This document shows, piece by piece, positions 25,826 to 34,176 of a DNA stretch of 64,000 bases. Numbering within the stretch: the stretch's first letter is position 1; every line of letters begins with the position of its first letter. The DNA comes from Streptomyces sp. cf386 (GTDB lineage Bacteria > Actinomycetota > Actinomycetes > Streptomycetales > Streptomycetaceae). The stretch is taken from the NCBI RefSeq assembly GCF_900103585.1, contig NZ_FNHV01000015.1, forward strand, positions 1 to 64,000, in the 5' to 3' direction. The position numbers and the translations under genes are program-made. The notes beneath the pieces were generated by a model. That model made no database searches and had not been told where the DNA came from. It worked only from the letters and a program-made list of their open reading frames with translations.

Positions 25826-26557
25826 ATGGCCACCGCACAGTTCCCCGCCGTCACCGTCGAGCCCTTCGGGGACTCGGCGGTGATGGTGACCGTTCCGCAT
25901 CCCGACCCGGCCCTGCGCAGGGCGGCGATCGTTGCCTTCCGCGAGCGGTTCCTGGCGGACCGGCCGCACGGTGTGCTCGACGTCGTCTCCGGCCTGGAGT
26001 CGCTGCTCGTCGAGTTCGACCCGCTGCAGACGGCGCCGACGCATGTGGAGTACGCCGTACGGCTGCTCGCGCGGCGCCTGCCCGTGCACGAGCCGCTCCG
26101 GCCGCGTACGGCGCTGCGGTTCGCCATTCCCGTCGTCTTCGACGAGGAGACCGGACCCGATCTGGCGGCCGTCGCCGAGGAGGTGGGGCTCGCGCCGGCC
26201 GAAGTGGTCGAGGCGATCGCCCAGTCCACGTTCACGATCTCGCTGCTGGGCGCGGCGATGGCCCCGATGATGGACGGGCTCCGGGTGCCCCGACCGGTAC
26301 GCCGGCGCGCGGAGCCACGTACCGATGTGGCGCCCGGGGCGATCATGGTGGCCGGTACGAACGCGATCATCCAGCCGTTCCCCGGACCGACCGGCTGGCG
26401 GGTGGTCGGGCGCACCCCGCACACCATCGTCGACATCTCGCGCCCGGAGCCGGTGTCCTTCGGCACGGGCGACATCGTGCGGTTCGTGCCCGTCACACGG
26501 GACGAGGCGGCGGCACTGGACGCGAGCTTTCTGCTGCCTACGGAGGTGCCGGCATGA
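25826..26557 (+). CDS. PxpB-like (KipI family) subunit
   Basis: A 243-residue protein with the allophanate-hydrolase subunit 1 fold: VEPFGDSAVMVTVP, GVLDVVSGLESLLVEFDPL, FAIPVVFDEETGPDLAAVAEEVGL, and the late motif GAIMVAGTNAIIQPFPGPTGWRVVGRT. In 5-oxoprolinase this subunit works with PxpC in ATP-driven phosphorylation of the substrate. It starts 10 bases after the PxpA-like gene and overlaps the PxpC-like gene by 4 bases (ATGA). The order A-B-C is the usual one. Confidence 0.85.
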   Translation: MATAQFPAVTVEPFGDSAVMVTVPHPDPALRRAAIVAFRERFLADRPHGVLDVVSGLESLLVEFDPLQTAPTHVEYAVRLLARRLPVHEPLRPRTALRFAIPVVFDEETGPDLAAVAEEVGLAPAEVVEAIAQSTFTISLLGAAMAPMMDGLRVPRPVRRRAEPRTDVAPGAIMVAGTNAIIQPFPGPTGWRVVGRTPHTIVDISRPEPVSFGTGDIVRFVPVTRDEAAALDASFLLPTEVPA

Positions 26558-27555
26558 CGACGGTGGGCCTCGACATCACCGGTACGGGGTGGATCACGAC
26601 GTTCCAGGATCTCGGCCGCCGGGACTCCGAACGCCGCGGCGTCCCCACCGGGGGCGCCGCCGACCAGCACTCGGCGGCCGTGGCGAACGTCCTCGTGGGC
26701 AACCCGCGCGGGGCGACGCTGATCGAGAACCTCGGGGGCGAGCCGGCGTTCGTGCCCGATGCGGACGTCCTGGTCGCCGTGACCGGCGGGCCCGCCCGGG
26801 TCACGGTCGGCGGTGCGCCGGTCGACAGCTGGTCGCCGGTGGTGGTGCCGGCGGGCCAGGAGCTACGGGTCCGCGGTGACGTCGGCCTGGGTGCCCGGAC
26901 CTATCTCGCGGTCAACGGGGTCCTCACGACCGAGACCCTGCTGGGCAGCGCGGCCCCGGACGCGCGGATGGGGTTCACGCAGTCCCTGGGGTCACGCGTC
27001 TGCCTGGAGTCCGGCTTCCGGGGATTCCGGCGCAGCCACTTCACTCCCCCACTCTTCCGGCTCCCCGTCCCCGTGCTGCGCTGTCCGGACGGGCCCTGGG
27101 TGATCGACGTCGTCGAGAGCCACGGGATCCAGGCGATCCCCGGGGTCCGGGAGCTCATCGCGGAGTCGTCGTACGTCGTCACGGGCCGCTCGAACCATGT
27201 CGGCCTGCGCCTCGACGGACCGGTGCGCCATCCGGACTCGGACACGGAGATCGTCTCGCACGGGGTTCCCATCGGGGCCCTGCAGATCCCGCACGCGGAC
27301 GAGCTGATCGTCCTCGGCCGGTATCGGAGCCTGACGGCGGGCTATCCGATCGTCGGGGTCGCCTCGCGGGCGTCCCTTCCGCTGCTCGGGCAGGCCGGGC
27401 CGGGGCGGGAGCTGCGGTTCCGGTGGGTCGACCGGGAGACCTCGGTGCGGCGGTTCGCGCGGCGGGAGGGCGAGTTGCGGGTGCTGGAGCGGGCGACGGC
27501 CGACGCGTTCGGCGCGCTGGGCTTCGAGCCCTCGGCGCACTTGATCCAACACTGA
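26554..27555 (+). CDS. PxpC-like (KipA, biotin-dependent-carboxylase-like) subunit
   Basis: A 333-residue protein with the allophanate-hydrolase subunit 2 fold: TFQDLGRRDSERRGVPTGGAAD, NVLVGNPRGATLIE, GVLTTETLLGSAAPDARMGF, and the closing EIVSHGVPIGALQIPHADELIVL. It should pair with the upstream KipI-like protein. Its stop codon overlaps the flank of operator copy 3, so the Pxp-like genes end exactly where regulation of the next unit begins. Confidence 0.85.
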   Translation: MTTVGLDITGTGWITTFQDLGRRDSERRGVPTGGAADQHSAAVANVLVGNPRGATLIENLGGEPAFVPDADVLVAVTGGPARVTVGGAPVDSWSPVVVPAGQELRVRGDVGLGARTYLAVNGVLTTETLLGSAAPDARMGFTQSLGSRVCLESGFRGFRRSHFTPPLFRLPVPVLRCPDGPWVIDVVESHGIQAIPGVRELIAESSYVVTGRSNHVGLRLDGPVRHPDSDTEIVSHGVPIGALQIPHADELIVLGRYRSLTAGYPIVGVASRASLPLLGQAGPGRELRFRWVDRETSVRRFARREGELRVLERATADAFGALGFEPSAHLIQH

Positions 27556-27557
27556 AT

Positions 27558-27571
27558 GAGAAAGTATTCTC
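27558..27571. promoter_or_regulatory. Island operator copy 3
   Basis: GAGAAAGTATTCTC, arms GAGAA/TTCTC, between the PxpC-like stop and the SDR start. The flanking AAT before the left arm is shared with both other copies. Confidence 0.6.
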
Positions 27572-27605
27572 ACTTGATACGGGCGTCTCACTCGGAGGAG
27601 GAACA

Positions 27606-28856
27606 GTGACGAGGACCGTGACGAGGACCGCGCTCATCACAGGCGCCGGCAGCGGGATCGGGTTCGAGGCGGCCCGGCTGCTCGCCCGGGACGGCGTCGC
27701 CGTCGTCCTCGTCGGCCGCCGGCAGGAGGCGCTCGACAAGGCCGAGGCGGCCATCCGCGCCGAGGGCGGCACCGCCCACGCGATCGCGGCCGACATCACC
27801 CGCCCCGACGACGTGACCCGCCTCGTCGACCGGATCCACGACCGACTCGGCCCGGTCGACGTCCTCGTCAACAACGCGGGGAGCGCGTCGTCGGTGCTCA
27901 ACCCGCAGTGGCTGCCGCACGAGGAGTGGCGCCAGGTCCTGGACGTGAACCTCACGGCGGTCTTCCAGCTCACCCAGGCCGTGCTGCCCGACATGCTCGG
28001 CCGCGGCGGCGGAACGATCGTCACGGTCTCCTCGCTCGCCGCCGTCAACCCCAACCTGCTCGGCGGAGCGGCCTACGGCGCGGCCAAGGCGGGGGTCCGC
28101 AACTTCATGACCTTCCTGCACAACACCTTCCGCAACGAGGGCCTGCGCGCCATCACCGTGCTGCCCGGCGAGACGGACACCCCGATCCTCGACAACCGCG
28201 CCCGGCCGCCGGCGACCGAGGAACGCGCCCACATGCTGCGCCCGGAGGACGTGGCGGAGGCCATCCGCCTCGCGGTCACGCTCCCCCAGCGAGTGGTACT
28301 CCAGGAGATCGTCGTCGCCCCGACCCGTCAGCGCGACACGTCCGCCGACCTCGACATCAGCCGCAGGACGGGTGCTCCGGCCGACGCCCCGGCGACGCGG
28401 GTCGGATCCGTCGGCACGGCATCCCCGACCGACACCTCGACACACGTCCACCCCAGCGGCACGGCGGCCGAGGCCGACACCGCCCACATCACGGGGCAGG
28501 TCCACCACGCCCACATCACGGGGCAGGTCCACCACGCCGACACCGCGGGGCAGGTCCAGCCCACCGACACCGCGGCGCACGCCCGCCCCGCCGACACCAA
28601 GGCGCAGGTACAGCCCGCCGACCCAACAGCGCAGGTCCAGCCCGCCGACACCGCGTCTGAGATCCGTCCCGGCGACACCGCGCCCGAGATCCGTCCCACA
28701 GGCACCGGGCGCCGGGAGCGGCCCACCGACGCCACACCTCAGCCCCACCCCACCGGCACCACGCCTCAAGCCCGCCCGGCCGAACCCGAGCACCAGGTAC
28801 GGCCCACCGACCCCACACCCCAGCCCCACCCCACCGACGCCCGCCCCCAGGACTGA
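27606..28856 (+). CDS. Short-chain dehydrogenase with a long repetitive tail
   Basis: A 416-residue protein. Residues 1-245 are a complete classical SDR: TALITGAGSGIGFEAARLL, the NNAG motif in VDVLVNNAGSAS, VSSLAAVNPN with the catalytic Ser, and YGAAK with Tyr and Lys. Normal members end here. About 170 more residues follow, low in complexity and rich in Thr, Pro, Asp, Gln and His, with blocks such as HITGQVHH and PADTKAQVQPADP. The start codon GTG at 27606 has GGAGGAGG upstream; a second GTG 12 bases later is an alternative, since the first codons are a 12-base direct repeat. It would oxidise or reduce an alcohol/ketone of the pathway. The tail is probably disordered. Confidence 0.85.
   Translation: MTRTVTRTALITGAGSGIGFEAARLLARDGVAVVLVGRRQEALDKAEAAIRAEGGTAHAIAADITRPDDVTRLVDRIHDRLGPVDVLVNNAGSASSVLNPQWLPHEEWRQVLDVNLTAVFQLTQAVLPDMLGRGGGTIVTVSSLAAVNPNLLGGAAYGAAKAGVRNFMTFLHNTFRNEGLRAITVLPGETDTPILDNRARPPATEERAHMLRPEDVAEAIRLAVTLPQRVVLQEIVVAPTRQRDTSADLDISRRTGAPADAPATRVGSVGTASPTDTSTHVHPSGTAAEADTAHITGQVHHAHITGQVHHADTAGQVQPTDTAAHARPADTKAQVQPADPTAQVQPADTASEIRPGDTAPEIRPTGTGRRERPTDATPQPHPTGTTPQARPAEPEHQVRPTDPTPQPHPTDARPQD
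28481..28830 (+). repeat. Minisatellite encoding the SDR tail
   Basis: A 27-base unit is repeated exactly at 28481-28507 and 28508-28534 and in a degenerate form from 28535. Further 27-30-base degenerate units continue to about 28830. Reading frame is kept throughout, giving the repeats in the protein tail. Confidence 0.75.
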
Positions 28857-28881
28857 CCACCCCCGCTTCCAGGAGGAGCGC

Positions 28882-30054
28882 ATGTCGCCCACCGTCACCA
28901 CCCCGCCGCTCTCATTCGCGCCTGCCGCGGCCGTCGCCCGGATCGCCGCTGCCTCGCGTCGGGTGCAGCAGCCGCAGTCCGGAGGGGATCTCGTGTCCCT
29001 CGCCATGGGCGAGCCCGACTTCGACACGCCCGCGCAGGTGACCGAGGCCGCGGACGCCGCGCTGCGTGCCGGGCGTACCCACTACTCGCCGCTGCTGGGC
29101 GAACCGGCGTTGCGTGAGGCGCTCGCCGAGAAGCTCGGCGGTATCGCCGGGACGGCCGTCTCAGCCGCCGACATCCTGGTCACGCAGGGCGGCACCGCCG
29201 GGCTCGCCGCGTCGATCCTCGGCATCGTCGACCCCGGCGACAAGGTCGTCATCCCCGACCCGACGTACTCCCTCTACGCCGACCTGGTGAGCATGGCCGG
29301 CGGTGTCGTCGTCCCCGTCCCGCTCGCCCCCGACCTGCACTGGGACCTCGACCGGCTGGCCGACGCGCTCGCCGGGGCGAAGCTCTTCGTGTTCTGCAAC
29401 CCGGGCAACCCGACCGGAATCGTGCACAGCCGCGCCGAGTTGGAGGCGCTCGCCGAGATGCTCGACGGAACGTCCACCGTAGTCATCTCCGACGAGGCCT
29501 ACGCAGACCTGGACTTCACCGGCCGGCCGTTCACGTCGGCGCTCTCGCTGGACGGCCTGCGCGACCGTACGGTCTACTGCCAGACCTTCTCCAAGAGTTA
29601 CGCGATGACCGGCTGGCGGGTGGGCTACCTCTGGGGCCCGTCGCCGCTGATCCAGGCCGCCGCGCGCATCCACAACACTTTCAACGGCTCGGTGAACACG
29701 GTCGCCCAGGACGCCGCGCTCGTCGCCGTGCGGACCTGCGCCGCCGACATCGCGCGGATGCGGGCGGAGTACGAGCGCCGCCGCGAGCTCATGCGGACCG
29801 AACTCGCCAAGATCCCGGGACTCACTCTGAGTTCCCCGGAGGGCGCGTTCTACCAGTTCCCGCGCTACGACCTCGACCTGCCCTCGACCGAGGTGGTGGC
29901 AGCGCTGCGTACGACATACGGCGTGGCCGTCCGGCCCGGCAGCGAGTTCGGCGCCCGGGGCGAGGGGCACCTGCGGTTGTCGTACGCTGCCGACGCGGAG
30001 TCCATCACCGAGGGCGTCCGCCGACTGGCTCACGGTCTCTCGGCCCTTCAGTGA
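28882..30054 (+). CDS. Class I/II pyridoxal-phosphate aminotransferase
   Basis: A 390-residue AspC-like aminotransferase. It shows LAMGEPDFDTP, THYSPLLGEPALREAL, VTQGGTAGLAASILGIVDPGD, NPGNPTG, ISDEAYADLDF, and the PLP lysine in QTFSKSYAMTGWRVGY near residue 237; GEGHLRLSYA closes the domain. It moves an amino group between an amino acid and a 2-keto acid. AGGAGGAG before the ATG makes the start sure. In the island it would remove the amino group released by the Pxp-like step, or make a keto acid for the dehydrogenase; this link is inferred. Confidence 0.9.
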   Translation: MSPTVTTPPLSFAPAAAVARIAAASRRVQQPQSGGDLVSLAMGEPDFDTPAQVTEAADAALRAGRTHYSPLLGEPALREALAEKLGGIAGTAVSAADILVTQGGTAGLAASILGIVDPGDKVVIPDPTYSLYADLVSMAGGVVVPVPLAPDLHWDLDRLADALAGAKLFVFCNPGNPTGIVHSRAELEALAEMLDGTSTVVISDEAYADLDFTGRPFTSALSLDGLRDRTVYCQTFSKSYAMTGWRVGYLWGPSPLIQAAARIHNTFNGSVNTVAQDAALVAVRTCAADIARMRAEYERRRELMRTELAKIPGLTLSSPEGAFYQFPRYDLDLPSTEVVAALRTTYGVAVRPGSEFGARGEGHLRLSYAADAESITEGVRRLAHGLSALQ

Positions 30055-30087
30055 ACGCCGTCTCGTATGCAACGGGGGAGTCGACCC

Positions 30088-30675
30088 ATGCGCAGTGACA
30101 CCCAGCGCAACCGCAGGCAGCTCATCAAGGCCGCGGCGGTGCTGTTCGAGAACTCGCCGACCCCGGTCAGCCTGGCCGAGATCGCCAAGCACGCCGAGGT
30201 GTCCACCGCGACGGCCTACCGGCACTTCTCCTCCGTCGAGGAGATCCTGCACGCCTTCCGGGCCCAGGTCGGCTCCGAACTGCGCGACTTCAGCGCACGG
30301 CAGACCACCCGCGGTATGCAGCGGCTGGAGGCGGTGTCCCGCTACTGGGTGTCGCTCGTCCTCGAACACGGCGGAGCGATGGCCCAGATGCGCTCGCACC
30401 GCGGCTACCTGGAGCGGCTGCGCGAGAGCACCGGCTATCTCGTCCCGCAGGCCGAGGCGCTCACCGAGCCGCTGCGGCAGACCACCGAGGACCTCGGACT
30501 CGGCGACCTGGGCGACGAGGCGCTGTACCTGTGGAACGCCCTGTTCGACCCCCGCGACATCCTCGACCTCATCAAGAGCGGACGCACCGAGGACGAGGCC
30601 GCCTCCCGCCTGGTGGCCGCACTGCGCGGCGCCCTCATCGGCTGGTCGACGGCCCCGGACCGGAGGGACGACTGA
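30088..30675 (+). CDS. TetR-family regulator, candidate for the island operators
   Basis: A 195-residue protein: N-terminal helix-turn-helix VSLAEIAKHAEVSTATAYRHFSSVEEIL, then a helical ligand domain. The ATG at 30088 has GGGGGAG seven bases upstream; an in-frame ATG at 30067 lacks one. It is the last gene in the direction of the transporter-Pxp-SDR-aminotransferase series and is the best candidate to bind the three GMGAA-N4-TTCKC palindromes. TetR proteins usually bind such dyads and repress. The adjacent LysR is an alternative. Confidence 0.85.
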   Translation: MRSDTQRNRRQLIKAAAVLFENSPTPVSLAEIAKHAEVSTATAYRHFSSVEEILHAFRAQVGSELRDFSARQTTRGMQRLEAVSRYWVSLVLEHGGAMAQMRSHRGYLERLRESTGYLVPQAEALTEPLRQTTEDLGLGDLGDEALYLWNALFDPRDILDLIKSGRTEDEAASRLVAALRGALIGWSTAPDRRDD

Positions 30676-30692
30676 AGCGCGGTCGGCGGCCG

Positions 30693-31628
30693 TCACCCGT
30701 GCCCATCGAGGTAGGTGCGCAGGAGTTCGTCCAGCGCCTGCCGTACGTCCGCCTGCCGGGCCACCGTCAGCAGGGCGCCGGCGAGGACGGAGGGCGGGTC
30801 GTCGGGGCCGGTGACCAGGCCGACGCGCGGTCCGTGGGCGGGGCCGTCCAGGGGGACGACGCGCATGCCGTCGGGTACACCGAACATGTGCAGCCAGGCG
30901 TGCGAGATCACGCTGGACCAACGGCCGCCCGGCAGATGGGCGTACAGACCGGCGACGCTGTCCGACTCGATCGCGGGCGCCGCGGTGGCGCCGTCGGCCG
31001 CGAAGCACTCGTCGATGATGCGGCGGTTGCGCATACGCGGCCCGAGCAGGCACAGCGGGAGGTCGGCCGCCTGCGCCCAGCGGGCGGTGGCCGCGGTGGC
31101 GAGCGGGCCGTCGACGGGGGTGAGCAGGACGTACCGCTCCTCGTACAGCGGCAGCCGGCGCAGTCCGCCGCCCAGCGCGTCGTCGTCGAGGTACGTCATC
31201 GCCGCGTCCAGCTCGAACTCGGCCAGCCCGTGCCTGATCTCGGCCGAGGACAGCGACTCGATGCTCACCCTGGCCCGCGGGTGGCGCTCACAGAACGGGG
31301 TCGTCAGGAGGGACGCGGTGGGCAGGGCCGTCGGGACCACGCCGAGGCGCAGGGTGCCGGTCAGCCCGTCGCGCAGCGCCGACAACTCCTGTCGGAGTCC
31401 GTCGCGTTCGGCGAGGATGCGGTGTGCCCACGCCAGCACCACCTCGCCCTCGGGGGTGAGCCCTTCGTAGCGTCGGCCGCGCCGCACGATCGGCACGCCC
31501 AGTTCGTGTTCGAGCCGGCGGATCGCGGCCGACAGGGACGGCTGGGAGACGTAGCAGGCAGCCGCCGCGCGCACGAAGTGGCGTTCGCGGGCGAGCGCTA
31601 CCAGGTACTCCAGCTGACGCAGCAGCAT
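30693..31628 (-). CDS. LysR-family transcriptional regulator
   Basis: A 311-residue complete LysR. The winged helix reads MLLRQLEYLVALARERHF, AAACYVSQPSLSAAIRRLEHELG; an effector domain follows. GGAGG six bases before the ATG sets the start. It converges on the TetR gene with 17 bases between stops. It may control the M24-type gene upstream or part of the catabolic island. A short dyad lies about 50 bases before its start. Confidence 0.88.
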   Translation of the reverse strand: MLLRQLEYLVALARERHFVRAAAACYVSQPSLSAAIRRLEHELGVPIVRRGRRYEGLTPEGEVVLAWAHRILAERDGLRQELSALRDGLTGTLRLGVVPTALPTASLLTTPFCERHPRARVSIESLSSAEIRHGLAEFELDAAMTYLDDDALGGGLRRLPLYEERYVLLTPVDGPLATAATARWAQAADLPLCLLGPRMRNRRIIDECFAADGATAAPAIESDSVAGLYAHLPGGRWSSVISHAWLHMFGVPDGMRVVPLDGPAHGPRVGLVTGPDDPPSVLAGALLTVARQADVRQALDELLRTYLDGHG

Positions 31629-31675
31629 GCACGACCTCCGAGGGCGACCGCGGGGGCAGGGCCTGGGACATCGCA

Positions 31676-31687
31676 TCGTAAGTACGA
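31676..31687. promoter_or_regulatory. Short dyad upstream of LysR
   Basis: TCGTAAGTACGA, arms TCGTA/TACGA around two bases, between the M24-type gene's stop and the LysR start. It could be an autoregulatory site; weak evidence. Confidence 0.3.
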
Positions 31688-31700
31688 GGTCAGCCGACGG

Positions 31701-32396
31701 TCAGCCGAGCGTGAGCAGTTCCTCGTAGAACCCGCCGAACTCCCGCCCCCGGTCCACGAGATGGATCTCCAGGATCCAGTGGCAGCGGCGCCCTGCCTTG
31801 TCGGTGCGCCGCAGCGGGGTGTCGTTGCCGGGTGCGATGTACGACTCCACGTCGGCGCCGTCGATCCACTCGTGCGGGAACTCCCCGACCAGGTGCCCGG
31901 CGTGCCAGCCGCCCAGCTCCCAGCCGGCCTCGGCGGCCAGCCGCTCGACCTCGGCGTACAGCCGCTTGCCGGTGATGTCGGGGTCGCTCTCGAAGAACCG
32001 CTTCGCGGCGGCGAAGACCTTCGGCAGATCGTCCGCGAGGCGCCGCTTGACGGGGTCCTCGCCCAGCACGAAGGTCCGCCCGAAGTCGGCCTCGTACTCC
32101 TCGAAGATCGGCCCGAAGTCGGCGAACACGATGTCGTCCGCCCCGATCAGCCGGTCCGGCGGGTTCTCCCGGTACGGCAGCAACGTGTTCGGCCCCGAGC
32201 GCACGATCCGCTTGTGCCAGTGCCGGGTCGTCCCGAACAGCTCGTTCGCCAGATCCCGCACCAGGTCGCTGACAGCCCGCTCCCCCTCCCCCGGCGCGAC
32301 GAGCCCGCGCTCCTCGATCTCCGCGAAGAGCCGCTCGGCCTTCGCCTGGGCATCCAACAGCCTTGCCGCGCGCGTGGGTTCGTCATCGTCCGCCAT
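31701..32396 (-). CDS. M24 (creatinase/aminopeptidase-fold) family protein
   Basis: A 231-residue protein with the M24 metal-binding set: VFADFGPIFEEYEADFGRTF (Asp ligands), GGWHAGHLVGEFPHEW (His), HWILEIHLVD and GGFYEELL (Glu). Compared with prolidases it lacks the N-terminal domain, so it is a bare catalytic domain. It would hydrolyse an amide, a peptide or a creatine-like bond. The ATG at 32396 is chosen from composition, since the 24 codons before it read poorly. It might serve the neighbouring catabolic island but has its own direction and no shared operator. Confidence 0.8.
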   Translation of the reverse strand: MADDDEPTRAARLLDAQAKAERLFAEIEERGLVAPGEGERAVSDLVRDLANELFGTTRHWHKRIVRSGPNTLLPYRENPPDRLIGADDIVFADFGPIFEEYEADFGRTFVLGEDPVKRRLADDLPKVFAAAKRFFESDPDITGKRLYAEVERLAAEAGWELGGWHAGHLVGEFPHEWIDGADVESYIAPGNDTPLRRTDKAGRRCHWILEIHLVDRGREFGGFYEELLTLG

Positions 32397-32483
32397 GGCC
32401 CGAAGGTAGGTCGCGAGATCGTTACCCGGCAACCGGGATCTGGTCGATCGCCGTGCGCCGGGAGTCACCTTCAGGACGACCGG

Positions 32484-33074
32484 TCAGTCGCCCTTGCCCA
32501 CCGCCGCGTCGAGGAGCGGCCCGAGTTCCCGGGCCACGGTCGTCAGGGCGCGGACGTCCCGTTCGGCGCGGGCGATCAGGAGGGCGCCCTCCAGAGCGCT
32601 GATCATGAGCGTGGCCAGCGCACCGGCCCGTTCCCCGGGCACGCCCATGTCGGCCAGGGCCTCCGCCACCGGGCCGGTCCAGGTGGCGAAGGCGGACGCC
32701 GCGGCCTCACGCGTGGACGCCGTGGACTCGGCCCAGTCCACCGTGGCGGCGGCCACGGGGCAGCCGCCCGCGAAGCCGACGGCCGTGTACTCGTCGGTCC
32801 ACTGCCGCACCATCTCGCCGAACAGCCCGCTGGGCGTCGGCTCGGGCAGCGCGGCGAGGAAGCGTCCGACACGGTTGCCCGCGTAACGCCCCGCCCACCC
32901 CACCGCCTCGTTGACCAACTGCTCCTTGCCGCCGGGGAAGTAGTGCTGGAGCGAACCGCGCGGCGCACCGGCGTGCACGGCCACCTCGCGCATCCCCGTG
33001 GCGGCGACCCCGTCGCGCCGGATGAGCTGGGCCGCACTGAAGACCATCCGCTCACGCGGGCCGCGTCCGGACAT
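32484..33074 (-). CDS. TetR-family regulator (LmrA/YxaF type)
   Basis: A 196-residue protein: GVAATGMREVAVHAGAPRGSLQHYFPGGKEQLVNEAVGWA is the helix-turn-helix of the LmrA/YxaF TetR group. GGGGAGG six bases before ATG 33074 sets the start. It is divergent from the dehydrogenase/hydratase pair, and two identical 18-base palindromes lie between them. It is very likely a repressor of both directions; the ligand is unknown. Confidence 0.88.
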   Translation of the reverse strand: MSGRGPRERMVFSAAQLIRRDGVAATGMREVAVHAGAPRGSLQHYFPGGKEQLVNEAVGWAGRYAGNRVGRFLAALPEPTPSGLFGEMVRQWTDEYTAVGFAGGCPVAAATVDWAESTASTREAAASAFATWTGPVAEALADMGVPGERAGALATLMISALEGALLIARAERDVRALTTVARELGPLLDAAVGKGD

Positions 33075-33140
33075 CCTCGACCTCCCCATTCGTCCAATTC
33101 ACGCCATGCACGCCATTCGGCGAACCCTCCGGCATCCATC

Positions 33141-33158
33141 CTATGACCGCTGTCATAG
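33141..33158. promoter_or_regulatory. TetR operator, copy 1
   Basis: CTATGACCGCTGTCATAG, an almost perfect palindrome (arms CCTATGAC/GTCATAGG counting one flanking base each side). The same 18 bases recur 28 bases downstream, all within the divergent promoter region. Confidence 0.8.
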
Positions 33159-33168
33159 GGGTCGGCTA

Positions 33169-33186
33169 CTATGACCGCTGTCATAG
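33169..33186. promoter_or_regulatory. TetR operator, copy 2
   Basis: Identical to the 18 bases at 33141. It lies 37 bases before the start of the hydroxyisobutyrate-dehydrogenase-like gene, overlapping the likely promoter (TACTAT at 33167-33172). Confidence 0.8.
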
Positions 33187-33222
33187 GCCTGGCTCGTGGC
33201 CGACCGAGAGTGGTGGTGCATC

Positions 33223-34176
33223 GTGGACGTAGGCGCGTACGTCGGTTTCGTCGGCCTTGGGGTCATGGGTCAGCCCATGGCACTCAACCTCGCCCGCGCC
33301 GGAACACCCCTCGTCGTGTGGAACCGCACCCCCGCCCGGTGCGACCCCCTGCGCGCCGCCGGAGCCCAGGTCGCGGCGAGCCCCGCCGAGGTATTCGACC
33401 GGGCCGGCACCGTGATCCTCATGCTGGCCGACGAGGCCGCCACCGACGCGGTGCTGGGGCGCGGCACTCCGGAGTTCGCCGCACGCGTCGCCGGACACAC
33501 CGTCGTCCACATGGGCACGACCTCGGCCGAGTACTCGGGCAGCCTGCAGGACGACATCCGGGCGGCGGGCGGGACATACGTCGAGGCCCCGGTCTCGGGC
33601 TCCCGCGTGCCCGCCGAGCGGGGCGAACTGGTGGGGATGCCGGCGGGTGACGACGACGCCGTGGCGGCCGTACGCCCCCTGCTCGCCCCCATGTGCCGGG
33701 AGACGTTCGACTGCGGCCCGGTCCCGGGCGGGCTGCTGATGAAGTTCTCGGTGAACCTGTTCCTGATCACCCTGGTCACCGGGCTCGCCGAGGCGTTCCA
33801 CTTCGCCGACCGGCACGGTCTCGATCAGCGTCTGCTCCGGGACGTCCTGGACGCGGGCCCGATGGCCAGCGCCGTCTCCCGCGTCAAGGGTCCCAAACTG
33901 CTGGCCCGCGACTTCACCGTCCAGGCGGCCGTCACCAACGTGCTGGAGAACAACCGGCTGATCGCCGAGGCCGCCCGCAAGGCCGACCTGGCCTCCCCGC
34001 TCCTCGACGTCTGCCACCGTCTCTTCCAGGAGACGGTGGCGCGGGGCCACGGCGGCGAGGACATGGTGGCCGTACTGCGGGCGCTGGAGGCTCGGACCGA
34101 CGGGGACTCCGTGGTCGTACGGCCTTCCGGAGCCGTACGACCGTCCGCGCCCGCACGACCGGAGGAGCACGCATGA
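33223..34176 (+). CDS. 3-hydroxyisobutyrate dehydrogenase family protein
   Basis: A 317-residue protein: GFVGLGVMGQPMALNLARAG nucleotide loop, WNRTPARC, the substrate loop EAPVSGSRVPAERGEL and the catalytic lysine in LLMKFSVNLFL. It oxidises a 3-hydroxy acid with NAD(P). GTG 33223 is preferred; GTG 33196 is a possible longer start. The end, beyond about residue 295, is a Pro/Arg-rich tail. It overlaps the enoyl-CoA hydratase start by 4 bases (ATGA), so the two form one operon under the TetR operators. Confidence 0.85.
   Translation: MDVGAYVGFVGLGVMGQPMALNLARAGTPLVVWNRTPARCDPLRAAGAQVAASPAEVFDRAGTVILMLADEAATDAVLGRGTPEFAARVAGHTVVHMGTTSAEYSGSLQDDIRAAGGTYVEAPVSGSRVPAERGELVGMPAGDDDAVAAVRPLLAPMCRETFDCGPVPGGLLMKFSVNLFLITLVTGLAEAFHFADRHGLDQRLLRDVLDAGPMASAVSRVKGPKLLARDFTVQAAVTNVLENNRLIAEAARKADLASPLLDVCHRLFQETVARGHGGEDMVAVLRALEARTDGDSVVVRPSGAVRPSAPARPEEHA

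Noticed and set aside
28481..28830. CRISPR-like regular repeats
   Set aside because: The 27-base units are adjacent with no unique spacers and are translated in frame in the SDR tail.
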